Of a stretch of 40,657 bases of DNA, positions 8,691 through 17,947 are shown piece after piece. A program made the translations under genes and the position numbers. The notes under the pieces are model-generated. The model saw only the letters and a program-made list of their open reading frames with translations, did not search any database and had not been told where the DNA came from. The DNA is taken from NCBI RefSeq assembly GCF_028285745.1, contig NZ_JANQOP010000011.1, forward strand, positions 1 to 40,657, read 5' to 3'. The DNA is from Acaryochloris sp. IP29b_bin.137 (lineage in GTDB: Bacteria > Cyanobacteriota > Cyanobacteriia > Thermosynechococcales > Thermosynechococcaceae). The number at the start of each line of letters is the position of its first letter. The stretch's first letter is position 1.

Positions 8691-11345
8691 ATGCTTCATT
8701 CCCCAGACCTCCCCGAAGAGGAATACACCATAGCGTTTAGCCGCAAGGATCAGAAAGCTGCCTCAACAGCAAGGAACATTGAAGCGCTCATTCATCCCCA
8801 TCGGCAAACGTACCATATCCTCGCCATTGAGCTTGATCAGAAGAAACAGCTGATTTCCTTAGAAGATGCCACGTACACCATTGGACGCCACAAAGCCAAT
8901 GCCATTGTTTTAGATGACCAAACAGTCTCTCGGAATCATGCTTTTTTACTGCGGATCTGCGATGTCAACAGCAAACAACATTCATTTCGCATCATTGATG
9001 GTGATCTCAACGGCAAACGTAGTCAAAATGGGCTGTGGGTCAATGGGAAACGATGCTTTATCCATGACCTACAAGATCATGACGTGATCTCCTTTGGAGA
9101 ACATATTCATGCAACCTATATTTCTACCTCTAGCCTCAGCGATCCCAGAATTGACCTAGAACAGGACAAGGTCCAATCTTTACCCGTTCCTTTACCTCGG
9201 CCCAATCTCGCACCGGGTTCAACACTCTTTCATAAGGCGACCCTTGGCAATGCCCAAGCCATACAAGACAGTTTGGCTCAAAAACATCAAGGCGACTCAG
9301 CTTTTGTCCGGCTCTCCTCATTTCCAGAACTCACCCCTTTACCCATCATTGAGACAGACTTAGATGGCAATATTACCTATATCAATCCTGCTGCCTCAAC
9401 TAAATTTCCAGAGTTAAGAGCCATTAAACGCCACCCCCTCACCGATGGTCTGTATAAGACATTGGTGCAGGAACAATCCGAATACGTCGTCCGGGAGATG
9501 GAAGTTGGCAGTTCAATTTATGAGCAAGCCATCTACTGCATTCTCCAAAGTGGTCTGATCCGTAGCTACCTGATCGATATCACCCAACATCGCCGGACAG
9601 AACAACAACTCCGCCTCAGCGAGGCACGCTACGCCGCTGCTGCCAAAGGAGCCAACGATGGCCTGTGGGATTGGGACTTACAGTCCAACACCATTTACTT
9701 CTCCGATCGCTGGAAAAGCATGCTGGGCTTTGCCGAGGAAGATATTAGCGACAATCCTGACGAATGGTTTAGCCGCATCCACCCCAAAGACCAAAACCGG
9801 GTAGCAGAGGACCTATCAGCCCACTTACAAAGCGATATCCCCCAATTTGAGTGTGAATATAGACTCCGCCACCGTAACGGGGACTATCTGTGGTTCAGAG
9901 GCCGAGGTCTGGCCCTCCGGAATGACCAAAATCAGGCATTCCGTATCGCTGGCTCTCAAACGGACGTCACAGCCTATTATTCCACCCGAGCTCAATTAGA
10001 ATACAAAGCTCAGCATGATGAAATGACCCAGTTGCCCAACCGGGTCCTGTTTATGGAGCGATTAACCCACTCCTTTCGCAGGAGTGAACATCAACCGTCT
10101 CACCTGTTTGCGGTTCTCTTTCTGGACTTAGATCGGTTCAAAATTATTAATGACAGCTTGGGTCATGGGGTTGGGGACCAACTCCTGATCAAAGTTGCTA
10201 AACGGTTACGGCAGTGTCTGCGTAAACAAGATACGATTGCTCGTTTCGGTGGGGATGAGTTTGCAATCCTTCTAGACACGGTTGAGGATGCAGCGGAAGC
10301 AATCCAGATTGCTCAGCGAATCCTGCAAGCCCTAAAAGCAAAGGTTGCTTTAGAGGAACATGAAGTCTATACCAGCGCAAGCATCGGCATAGCAGTTTCT
10401 AGTCCAGATTATCAATGCCCCGAAGAACTGTTGCAAAACGCCGATACTGCGATGTATCGCGCCAAAAGACAGGGCAAAAATTGCTTTGAAGTATTTTCTT
10501 CAGGTATGCGAGCCCAAGTCAACAGTCAACTGCAATTGGAAACCGATTTACAACGGGCTATCAATAGTAACGAATTGCATTTGGTCTACCAACCCATCGT
10601 CGATCTGAACACTGAAAATATCGTTGGGTTTGAAGCGTTATTAAGATGGCGTCATCCTGAGCGAGGATTGATCCCGCCTTCAGAGTTTATCCCTGTGGCA
10701 GAGGATGCGGGTCTGATGGTCTCGATCGATTGGTGGGTGTTGACTGAAGCTTGCCAGCAAATGGCCAGTTGGCTCAGCAGTTATCCGAATGCCGCTGACT
10801 TAACGGTCAACGTTAACATCTCTGCCCATCAGTTTTTGCAATCTACATTTTGTGAAAAAGTTACAGCGATCATTCAGGAAACGGGAATGCAGGCCCACCA
10901 CCTGAAGCTGGAGATCACAGAAGGGGTTATTCTGAGTAACGCGCCCAATATTTCAGAACAGTTGAACAACCTGAAAAAGCTAGGCATTCATCTAGCCATT
11001 GACGACTTCGGAACAGGATATTCCTCGCTTAGTTACCTGTACGCTTTTCCCCTCGATATTTTGAAAGTCGACTATTCCTTTGTTTCCCGCATGGATCAAG
11101 ACAATGGGCTCGCCATTGTGCGGACGATCGTAAATCTGGGTCAAAATCTCAATATGAAAGTGGTAGCAGAAGGGGTCGAGACGAAAACCCAGCAGAAATA
11201 TTTACAAGAAATGGGATGCGAATATGCCCAAGGCTATTTATTTTCCCGCCCGCTTGCAAAAGATGCAGTGGAATCAATCCTGACTCATCAGCACCAATCT
11301 CATCCTCCGGCAATCTCGGCCACGACAGTTTCCGCAACAGCTTAA
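8691..11345 (+). CDS. FHA-PAS-PAS-GGDEF-EAL cyclic-di-GMP enzyme
   Basis: This 884-residue cytoplasmic signalling protein carries a diguanylate cyclase and a c-di-GMP phosphodiesterase domain. Domains in order: FHA (about 45-145; GRHKAN near 65 and SRNH at 80-83, for binding phosphothreonine), a PAS-like segment (about 210-300), a PAS/PAC segment (about 310-430; DGLWDWDL, WFSRIHPKD), GGDEF (about 440-605) with GGDEF at 520-524 and the inhibitory RxxD site (RKQD, 511-514) five residues before it, and EAL (about 620-870) with EALLRW at 648-653 and DDFGTGYSSL from 771. Both catalytic domains look intact. No membrane segment is seen. Start ATG 8691 is the first ATG of the frame. Confidence 0.93.
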   Translation: MLHSPDLPEEEYTIAFSRKDQKAASTARNIEALIHPHRQTYHILAIELDQKKQLISLEDATYTIGRHKANAIVLDDQTVSRNHAFLLRICDVNSKQHSFRIIDGDLNGKRSQNGLWVNGKRCFIHDLQDHDVISFGEHIHATYISTSSLSDPRIDLEQDKVQSLPVPLPRPNLAPGSTLFHKATLGNAQAIQDSLAQKHQGDSAFVRLSSFPELTPLPIIETDLDGNITYINPAASTKFPELRAIKRHPLTDGLYKTLVQEQSEYVVREMEVGSSIYEQAIYCILQSGLIRSYLIDITQHRRTEQQLRLSEARYAAAAKGANDGLWDWDLQSNTIYFSDRWKSMLGFAEEDISDNPDEWFSRIHPKDQNRVAEDLSAHLQSDIPQFECEYRLRHRNGDYLWFRGRGLALRNDQNQAFRIAGSQTDVTAYYSTRAQLEYKAQHDEMTQLPNRVLFMERLTHSFRRSEHQPSHLFAVLFLDLDRFKIINDSLGHGVGDQLLIKVAKRLRQCLRKQDTIARFGGDEFAILLDTVEDAAEAIQIAQRILQALKAKVALEEHEVYTSASIGIAVSSPDYQCPEELLQNADTAMYRAKRQGKNCFEVFSSGMRAQVNSQLQLETDLQRAINSNELHLVYQPIVDLNTENIVGFEALLRWRHPERGLIPPSEFIPVAEDAGLMVSIDWWVLTEACQQMASWLSSYPNAADLTVNVNISAHQFLQSTFCEKVTAIIQETGMQAHHLKLEITEGVILSNAPNISEQLNNLKKLGIHLAIDDFGTGYSSLSYLYAFPLDILKVDYSFVSRMDQDNGLAIVRTIVNLGQNLNMKVVAEGVETKTQQKYLQEMGCEYAQGYLFSRPLAKDAVESILTHQHQSHPPAISATTVSATA

Positions 11346-11348
11346 AGA

Positions 11349-11867
11349 TCAGTAGGAAGCTGAATCCAATGGGATATCGCTGATAATATTTGCAACCAAC
11401 TTGCTGATTTCAGTGGAGTAATGGGATAAGTGCCACTGCACCATCCCGTAGATAAATCCCAAATAGAGGGGCATTAGCTGGACTCCCCACCAACTGAGCA
11501 CGATGGGCAGGGCAACGAGTAAAACAATCAAGGTGTATAGCAAGCCATAGATGTCTCGGCGGCTCAGCTGAATCAGTAACTGCACGACCAGTTGTTCTCC
11601 TTGACTATCCAAAGAACCTCGAGTCCGAAAACAAAACTGGCGGTAGGCTTTGGGACCATGCAGAATAAACTGGTTGCCGTTGATATGTCCCCAATACCGT
11701 TGAGACCGTTGCCAAAAACCACCGCCTAGAAAAATTTCATCAGCGAATGCTGCTTCTAAGCGCTGGTAGGCTTGCTGTTTGGGTTCAGAAAGCGTCAACG
11801 TCATCTGTCGATGCGGAATCAATTGACGGAAGAAGGATAGTTTGAATGGATCTGGTTGCTTTTGCAT
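11349..11867 (-). CDS. Small membrane protein of unknown function
   Basis: The 172-residue protein has a soluble N-terminal part (LSEPKQQAYQRLEAAFADEIFLGGG, then RYWGHINGNQFILHGPKAYR) and two closely spaced hydrophobic segments (about residues 108-128 and 130-148), followed by a short tail. I do not recognise the family. The ATG at 11867 is the first in frame; an internal ATG at about residue 22 (MTLTLSEPKQQ) is an equally good start. The end lies 3 nt from the end of the convergent GGDEF/EAL gene, so the two genes share a terminator region or have none. Confidence 0.6.
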   Translation of the reverse strand: MQKQPDPFKLSFFRQLIPHRQMTLTLSEPKQQAYQRLEAAFADEIFLGGGFWQRSQRYWGHINGNQFILHGPKAYRQFCFRTRGSLDSQGEQLVVQLLIQLSRRDIYGLLYTLIVLLVALPIVLSWWGVQLMPLYLGFIYGMVQWHLSHYSTEISKLVANIISDIPLDSASY

Positions 11868-12102
11868 TTTTCAACCCTCTGCACGCACTGCGCTACAAAT
11901 GAGGCTCTACTGAAATTTTCTATAATTGCGGGCCTGCAAGATTTGAGCAAGGTCACAACACCCCTTTGTACTCGATCACACTTTTCGACAGGGTCGGAGT
12001 TCACAAATGATGTGATCTAATCAGCGCCCACCCCAGCAACCCTCTCTCTCAAGCGTCAATGATCACCCGCACAATAGTTACTAGCTCACAGAATGGGAAA
12101 AT

Positions 12103-12924
12103 TTATTCTGCCTGACATTGAGGACAGTAGTAGTACCGACGTCCACCTTGAGCGTCTTTAGCGATTGGAGTGGCACACACCCAACACAGCTGACCCGCCC
12201 TGGCAAAGACCCAATGCCGATACACGCGCCGCGCATACCCCTGAGATTTTAATTTAGCGGCCCAAGCAATATCATTGGTGATGCCTCCAGTTTCATAGGA
12301 TTGCCTGGGCAACATCAGAGCCGCTTCTGCCAGTTTTTCCAACTGTTCATCGGTACAATCGACGGGTCTGAAGGAAGGGTGAACTCTAGCAACAAATAAG
12401 ATTTCACTTCTCAGGTAATTCCCTAACCCAGCGAGGAAATGTTGATCGAGTAATAATGTCGTAAGGCGACGACGTCGAAAGCGATCGCAACTTAGTCTTT
12501 CTCGCACCTGCTCAACTGTCGTAGATGAACTGAGAACATCTGGCCCCACCCGACTCAGAAAGGGATGAGTCTGAATCCCTGCAGCATCCAAGACATCAAT
12601 ATCTGATGCGCTGTAGAGGAGTGCGGATTTGCGATCACCATGCAAAGCCAGCCGCAATTGTCGCTTAGTTTGGGGATAGTTGTAGGCTTTTCGCACCATC
12701 CATTTGCCATAGAGCTGGTTATGGCTATAGAGACTGAGGCCGCAGTCAAAGTGCATCAGCAGGCCTTTGCCCCGAGTTTCTACCTGTTTAATTTGACTGG
12801 CACCTAACTGAGTTTCGTATTTTTTTAGGTGGGTAAAGGCGAACCAGACTTCTTGTAGGGGTTTGTTTGCGATCGCACTCGCAATCCGATCCGCAGCACG
12901 TCTAATTTCAGGTCCTTCAGGCAT
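12103..12924 (-). CDS. nei: Endonuclease VIII (Nei), DNA glycosylase
   Basis: Nei removes oxidised pyrimidines and nicks the abasic site during base excision repair. The 273-residue protein begins MPEGPEIRRAAD, with the catalytic Pro2 (after Met removal) and Glu3. It follows the Escherichia coli Nei pattern closely (LYSHNQLYG, LLYSASDI, HPFLSRVGPDVL, FLAGLGNYLRSEIL) and ends in a zinc finger CWVC...CPQC. It differs from MutM/Fpg in the HNQLYG segment. Expressed as a single minus-strand gene; HigA lies upstream by about 60 nt. Confidence 0.95.
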   Translation of the reverse strand: MPEGPEIRRAADRIASAIANKPLQEVWFAFTHLKKYETQLGASQIKQVETRGKGLLMHFDCGLSLYSHNQLYGKWMVRKAYNYPQTKRQLRLALHGDRKSALLYSASDIDVLDAAGIQTHPFLSRVGPDVLSSSTTVEQVRERLSCDRFRRRRLTTLLLDQHFLAGLGNYLRSEILFVARVHPSFRPVDCTDEQLEKLAEAALMLPRQSYETGGITNDIAWAAKLKSQGYARRVYRHWVFARAGQLCWVCATPIAKDAQGGRRYYYCPQCQAE

Positions 12925-12986
12925 GGAATCAGTTTGTTGCTGGACTCATAACAATCTCTGAATCAAAATGAAGAAAATTGTTGGGC

Positions 12987-13400
12987 CTACAGAAAAACAC
13001 CGGGATCAATTTTGAATCTGTGCCCTAATGCTCGGGCCATAGACTTGGAATTGGAAATTCCCCGCTTTCCATTAAACACTTCAGATACAACCCCTCTACT
13101 CCCTATCACACCAACAAAGTCAGCCTGCCTAAGACCATTAGACTGCGCTAACTCCAATAAAAAATCCAGCGGCCCAGCCTTCATATCTTCAGGAAAACTA
13201 TAGTGCTGCTCTTCAAAATGCTCAATCAACTGGGTTAGCAACTCTAAAAGATCCTCTTCGGCTGGAGTCAAATCATCTCGACGAGAGAGTTCTGCCACTA
13301 TCTTTAAGGCCGCTTCATTATCTTCTTCAGACCGGATGGGGAGAGGACGATAATGGCTCAACAGAAAGTCATAGGAGCTTCGATCAAAGGTCTCTCTCAC
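12987..13400 (-). CDS. higA: HigA-type antitoxin (orphan)
   Basis: This encodes a HigA-like antitoxin that normally binds and neutralises HigB, an mRNA interferase, and represses its own operon. From GTG 13400 the product is 137 residues, the family length. It has an N-terminal part (YRPLPIRSEEDNEAALKIV, LTPAEEDLLELLTQLIEHFEE) and a C-terminal helix-turn-helix of the HigA type (ADFVGVIGSRGVVSEVFNGKR). The open frame continues upstream to 13535, but that part overlaps the methyltransferase remnant and includes a toxin scrap, so I take GTG 13400. No intact higB is next to it. Confidence 0.75.
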   Translation of the reverse strand: MRETFDRSSYDFLLSHYRPLPIRSEEDNEAALKIVAELSRRDDLTPAEEDLLELLTQLIEHFEEQHYSFPEDMKAGPLDFLLELAQSNGLRQADFVGVIGSRGVVSEVFNGKRGISNSKSMARALGHRFKIDPGVFL

Positions 13401-13448
13401 TTCACAAAGATTCTGCCATTTTGCTGTATTACATTTCCGGTGTATTGC
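13386..13448 (-). pseudogene. Fragment of a HigB-type toxin
   Basis: Immediately upstream of and in frame with higA, the minus strand encodes AKWQNLCEVRETF (13424-13386). This resembles the middle of HigB toxins, which carry a W-x-N/S-x-x-E-V-R-x-T-F type segment before the strand with the GGNKYRL core. The rest of the toxin, including that core, is absent: the sequence passes straight into the HigA N-terminus. Upstream the fragment ends at about 13448, at the end of the methyltransferase remnant. The best reading is that most of higB was deleted. Confidence 0.5.
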
Positions 13449-13449
13449 T

Positions 13450-14158
13450 TTATCCACCGACCTTGCTGCATATGTATCTTGAAATAAGACCCATGGATGA
13501 TTCTTTTGAATCGATGCGGAAGCCTGCATGCGCAAGCATCTGATCTAGGATCCATGAATATGTAGAGTATTCATCCCGAAAATGTTCTATTGCATCAATC
13601 CGCAAAAAATTACCACCTAGTTCGGTTTGAGCATCGATGAAAGAGTTGATATTGGTGATGCAATTATCTTCCTCTATTACAACATCCTGAATAAACAATT
13701 TGCCCGAAGACGATACTGTCGAATGCAGTTTCTTTAGTACAATCAATTTCCAGAAATCGGGCAAATGATGAAAAGAGAAAGAACTGATCACATAATCCAC
13801 CTGATCTATAACTTTCAGGCAAATTCAGAAATCCACCTTTCAGAAAGCGTATTCCAATGACGCCCTCTTCATCGGCTTTCGATTTTGCACAAGAAAGCAT
13901 GGCATCCGAAATATCCAATGCGGTAACGGCTAGGCCACGTTTTGCTGCCTGAATTGCAAAGATGCCCGTACCACACCCAATGTCAACTAACGATTGACCC
14001 GCCGAAACGGAGAGAGAGTCAAGAATTTCTTCACTCTCAGCCACAACGTCTCGAAATTTCGCATGACTGGAGTCATACAGCGCCACTTCTTCGGACGACC
14101 CATAGTCCTTTCCGACTTGCTTGAATTCATCATGGATCCAGTCAGAAGTACTCGTCAT
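13450..14158 (-). pseudogene. Frameshifted class I SAM-dependent methyltransferase
   Basis: Two frames together make one methyltransferase. The first part (from ATG 14158) has MTSTSDWIHDEFKQVGKDYG and motif I, LVDIGCGTG, then a second motif ending in TALDIS. Around 13810-13825, just after FLNLPE, the reading has to shift by one base to continue as VIDQVDYVISSFSFHHLPDFW and on to the stop at 13450. Staying in the first frame gives a non-homologous tail. The full length would be about 235 residues. Substrate is unknown. It is probably inactive unless the base is a sequencing error. It adjoins the decayed higBA locus. Confidence 0.8.
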
Positions 14159-14241
14159 GATCGATTCCTGAGCAGTGCTGGGTTGAGAACTTTGTCATCA
14201 ATAATTCTATAGAACTCTAGGAATTGAGGACACCCTATTAA

Positions 14242-14997
14242 TCAAAACGCTGTGGTATGCAGCTCTTCCGGGTCGAGATGAGAATGAACCACCTGGCCGT
14301 CTCGGAACCAAACCACTCGCTGGGTTGTCTTCGCCACCTCTGGCTCGTGGGTCACCATCACCACCGTCATGCCACTTGCATTTAGGGTTGAGAATATACC
14401 TAAAATCTCGTTCGTCGTTTTGGTATCCAAAGCCCCCGTGGGCTCATCCGCCAGCAGCAGAACAGGCTCATTCACAATGGCCCGAGCGATCGCCACCCGC
14501 TGTTGTTGTCCGCCAGAGAGTTGAGTGGGTTTATTGTGAATGCGATCGCCTAATCCGACTCGTTCTAGAGCAGCCTTACCGCGTTCCCTTCGCTCTTTCA
14601 CCGGAACATTAGCGTAAACCATCGGCAACATCACATTTTCTAAAGCACTGACCTGGGTCAGCAAATGAAACTGCTGAAAAACAAACCCAATTTTGCGGTT
14701 GCGCACAAGGGCTAGCTCAGTATCCGTCAGTTGGGCCACATCTACCCCATCTAGGAAATATTGGCCGGACGTGGGTCGATCCAGACAGCCAATCATATTC
14801 ATCATGGTGGACTTACCTGAGCCAGAGGCTCCCATAATCGAACAATATTCACCTGGGTTGACAATCAGATCCACCCCATCCAAGGCTCGGACCTCGGTTT
14901 CTCCCGAACCATAAACTTTAGTAATCTGCTCAAGGCGGATAATGGCCTGGTCGGCGTTCCCTCCTGTCACGACCTGAGCCGACTGTGTCGATGTCAT
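14242..14997 (-). CDS. ABC transporter ATP-binding protein (MacB/LolD type)
   Basis: This is the ATPase of an efflux system. The 251-residue protein has Walker A GASGSGKST (around 57-65), Q-loop FQQFHLL, signature LSGGQQQRVAIARA, Walker B LLLADEPTGALD and the H-loop VTHEP. These are the hallmarks of the MacB/LolD/FtsE branch. It lies 15 nt after the permease gene and is the last gene of the macA-like-permease-ATPase operon. In canonical MacB the ATPase is fused to the permease; here they are separate, as in DevBCA-like and many cyanobacterial systems. The transported substrate is unknown. Confidence 0.93.
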   Translation of the reverse strand: MTSTQSAQVVTGGNADQAIIRLEQITKVYGSGETEVRALDGVDLIVNPGEYCSIMGASGSGKSTMMNMIGCLDRPTSGQYFLDGVDVAQLTDTELALVRNRKIGFVFQQFHLLTQVSALENVMLPMVYANVPVKERRERGKAALERVGLGDRIHNKPTQLSGGQQQRVAIARAIVNEPVLLLADEPTGALDTKTTNEILGIFSTLNASGMTVVMVTHEPEVAKTTQRVVWFRDGQVVHSHLDPEELHTTAF

Positions 14998-15012
14998 CGT
15001 CTTATCCTTCCC

Positions 15013-16230
15013 CTAAGCACTGCGGAGCGCCACAATTGGATCGAGCTGAGCCGCCCGTCGAGCCGGAACGACCCCAAAGAACAGACCAATTCCTCCCGAG
15101 ACACCGACCGCCAACATCACAGCCGGAACGGAAATGCCTGTTTCCAAGGGAGTGAGACTGCCTACCATCACCGTGCCACCGACGCCAACGAAGGTGCCAA
15201 TCATACCGCCCACGGCGGATAGAATAATCGCTTCGATCATAAATTGGACCAAAATATCGGATTGGGAAGCCCCAATGGCTTTGCGGAGGCCAATTTCTTG
15301 AATCCGCTCCGTCACTGACACCAGCATAATATTCATAATGCCAATGCCACCCACCAGCAAAGAGATACTGGCAATCGCAGCGAGCATAATCGTCAAGGCC
15401 CCGCTGATATTGCCAATAATCTCTAGGGCCTGTTTCTGAGTCCGAACCGTAAAGTCATCTTCGTCAATAATTTTGTGACGAATGCGGAGTAAGTTCCGAA
15501 TCTGAAATTCAGCCGCCGGGATACTAGCCTCGTCTTTGGCTGAGACGGAGATAAATGTGAGCTCTGTGCCGAAGGGAGACGTCGACCCAACCACCCGATT
15601 CGCCATGGTGGAAATGGGAATAAAGATTACATCGTCTTGGCTACTTCCCAAGAATGAACCCTTTTCTTCCATCAGGCCAACGACTTCAAAGTTGAGATTC
15701 TTGATCCGAATACGCTTACCAATGGGATTCTCGGAGCCCACCAACCGCTCGGCCAGGTCCGTGCCTAACACGGCGACCAAATTTCCTCGCTGGATATCTT
15801 GTGGGCTAAGGAAACGACCTTTGGCCACATCATGATTCCGCACAATCGGATAGTCCTCCGTTGTCCCCATGACGAGGGCATTAGTATTCGCCCCTTGATA
15901 AATCGTGGTCAACTGGTTCTGGAGTTGAGGCACCACGGATTGAACCGCAGATACAGCTTCCTTAATCGCCTTTGCATCGGCCCACACCAGGGTCTTCGGC
16001 ACCTCAAAGGTCTGTCGACGAGCTTTATCCGTTCCAGGGACAATAAACAATATGTTGGGTCCCAAAGATTCAAACTGTCCTGAGGCATACTTTTGGGCTC
16101 CCTGACCAACGGCAATCATGGCAATCACGGAGGCATTACCAATAATCATCCCTAACATGGTCAAGCTACTGCGCAAGCGGTTCGCAACCAGAGTTGCTGA
16201 GGCCATTTTGACGCTTTCGAGAATATCCAC
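15013..16230 (-). CDS. ABC transporter permease (MacB-PCD/FtsX type)
   Basis: The 405-residue permease has one N-terminal transmembrane helix (MLGMIIGNASVIAMIAVGQGA), a large periplasmic MacB-PCD domain (about 45-270) and three C-terminal helices forming the FtsX domain (about 285-400; ending PARRAAQLDPIVALR). It works with the ATPase and the MacA-like adaptor to move a substrate from the periplasm or inner membrane outward. The start is GTG 16230, which lies 2 nt after the adaptor gene's stop codon. All three genes appear to be one transcript. Confidence 0.92.
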   Translation of the reverse strand: MDILESVKMASATLVANRLRSSLTMLGMIIGNASVIAMIAVGQGAQKYASGQFESLGPNILFIVPGTDKARRQTFEVPKTLVWADAKAIKEAVSAVQSVVPQLQNQLTTIYQGANTNALVMGTTEDYPIVRNHDVAKGRFLSPQDIQRGNLVAVLGTDLAERLVGSENPIGKRIRIKNLNFEVVGLMEEKGSFLGSSQDDVIFIPISTMANRVVGSTSPFGTELTFISVSAKDEASIPAAEFQIRNLLRIRHKIIDEDDFTVRTQKQALEIIGNISGALTIMLAAIASISLLVGGIGIMNIMLVSVTERIQEIGLRKAIGASQSDILVQFMIEAIILSAVGGMIGTFVGVGGTVMVGSLTPLETGISVPAVMLAVGVSGGIGLFFGVVPARRAAQLDPIVALRSA

Positions 16231-16232
16231 GG

Positions 16233-17687
16233 TTACTCTTCCCCTTGCAGCTCTTTGGGTTCTTGGCCTTCAGGGAATTTCTCAAAAACTCTTTGGCCGG
16301 GCGTTACACCATCCAGAATCTGAGTTTGATTTTTGATAGAAGACCCAGTTGTGACGGGTTGAAACTTAGGCTTGCCTTCATCATCAGGAATATAAACCCC
16401 TTTTTGGCCTTTTAGGGTTGAGATTAGCCCTGTTGGCAACACCATGCTGTCTGCAACGGTATCCCCTAAGAAGGTGAGGTCTGTATTCATCCCCGAACGC
16501 AGTTTGTCTTGTCCAGAGGTAATCTTCACCCTGACCTGGAAAGACGTCACGTTTTGCTCTTCAATCGCTTCTGGAGACACTAGCCGCACTTGTCCCTTAA
16601 ACACTTGATCCGGGAACGCATCCGCGCGAATTTCAACGGCCTGTCCTGGTCGAACCTGACCAATATCAATTTCAGGAACAGTCGCTAAGACTTCTAGCTT
16701 TTGAGCTAAAGCCACAATAGAGGTCGACGTCGCCGACGTTGTACTAGAAGCTGACGTTGTCGGTGTGACAAAGGCCCCTTCAGTGGCAAATTTTTGGGTA
16801 ATGATACCCGCAAAGGGAGCGCGGATAATCGTATCGGAGACTTGCGTCATAACAACACGCTGACGACCTTGGGCTTCAGCCACTGCTGCTTTTGCCTGCA
16901 GAATCGCTTCTGGGCGACTCCCTTTCTTCATCAATTCGTAGGCTTGTCGGGCTTCGGCTACGTCGGCTTTGGCCCTTAAGACTTCGGCAGGTTGAGAACC
17001 CCGCCGCAAAATTTGGAGGCGTCTTTGCACTTCCACTAAATTGGCTCGGGCCGTATCTGCTTCAGCTTGCGCTTCATCTCTGCGATCGCGCGTTTCTGCC
17101 CCGGCTTTATAAAGCTGTTCAAAACTATTGAGACGAGTCAAGGCCAATTTTAAGCGGGCTTTTGCCGATTCGACTTGGCTTTGCACTTGGGCAATGGTTT
17201 CTAGCTGGTTACCGCCTGCAATGCGAGCAAGTTCAGCCTCCGCCCGTAACAATCGAGCCCTAGCTTGCTGGATTTCCTCAGCCCGGTTGCCCGCCTGCAA
17301 CTCCGATAGCCGAGCTTTGGCCTGAGCGACAGCGGCATTTGCTTGGATCAATTGACCTTCTAAGTCACGGGTATCCATGCGGGCAATCACCTGCCCTTTT
17401 TCCACCTCATCCCCTTGCTCTACCAGCAGTTTGGCTAAGACACCTGCTTGTTTAGGGCTTAAGTTAACGCTTTTGGCAGGGGTAATCGTGCCGCTGGCAG
17501 TAATCCTGAGGGTAATATCTTTGGACTCCACCTTGACGGTCAAGTCTTCTAAGGTTGGTTTATCTGAAGCCTGACTTACCCAAGATCGGGCTCCCACTGC
17601 CCCGATCAGGACAACGGCACTTACAAGGCCAATTACCCATACCTTAGGTTTCTTGACCTTGCCAACGACAGGAAGATTAATGTACAC
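16233..17687 (-). CDS. MacA-like periplasmic adaptor (HlyD family)
   Basis: This adaptor links the inner-membrane ABC pump with an outer-membrane channel. The 484-residue protein has a membrane anchor (about 15-33), a lipoyl-like barrel-sandwich half (ITASGTITPAKSVNLSPKQ), a long alpha-hairpin with many coiled-coil heptads (about 110-265) and the second lipoyl half (DTIIRAPFAGIITQKFATEG), followed by beta-barrel domains. A Ser/Thr-rich linker (TTSASSTTSATSTS) lies between lipoyl and barrel parts, which is unusual. The start is GTG 17687. It is the first gene of the three-gene operon; an outer-membrane partner is not in the window. Confidence 0.92.
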   Translation of the reverse strand: MYINLPVVGKVKKPKVWVIGLVSAVVLIGAVGARSWVSQASDKPTLEDLTVKVESKDITLRITASGTITPAKSVNLSPKQAGVLAKLLVEQGDEVEKGQVIARMDTRDLEGQLIQANAAVAQAKARLSELQAGNRAEEIQQARARLLRAEAELARIAGGNQLETIAQVQSQVESAKARLKLALTRLNSFEQLYKAGAETRDRRDEAQAEADTARANLVEVQRRLQILRRGSQPAEVLRAKADVAEARQAYELMKKGSRPEAILQAKAAVAEAQGRQRVVMTQVSDTIIRAPFAGIITQKFATEGAFVTPTTSASSTTSATSTSIVALAQKLEVLATVPEIDIGQVRPGQAVEIRADAFPDQVFKGQVRLVSPEAIEEQNVTSFQVRVKITSGQDKLRSGMNTDLTFLGDTVADSMVLPTGLISTLKGQKGVYIPDDEGKPKFQPVTTGSSIKNQTQILDGVTPGQRVFEKFPEGQEPKELQGEE

Positions 17688-17947
17688 GACTGCTTAATAT
17701 TTCGTAATCTTTTCTTATTCTAGCGAGGATCTCGCTCGCTTGTCGCCTCGGCTCTACCATTCAGCCTTTAGATATAGAGACGACTGGTCCTATAAGAAGG
17801 GTTCCCCACCCCAATTCACCCACTTCAATCGAAAGCGAATTCCTAACCTCAAGCGCTTGCCAGAACGCACAATCGAGGGATTACGATCATAGATAAATGC
17901 TTCTTTTTACAAACGTAAACGATTGCTAGCTGCGTGAGGGGCTAACG

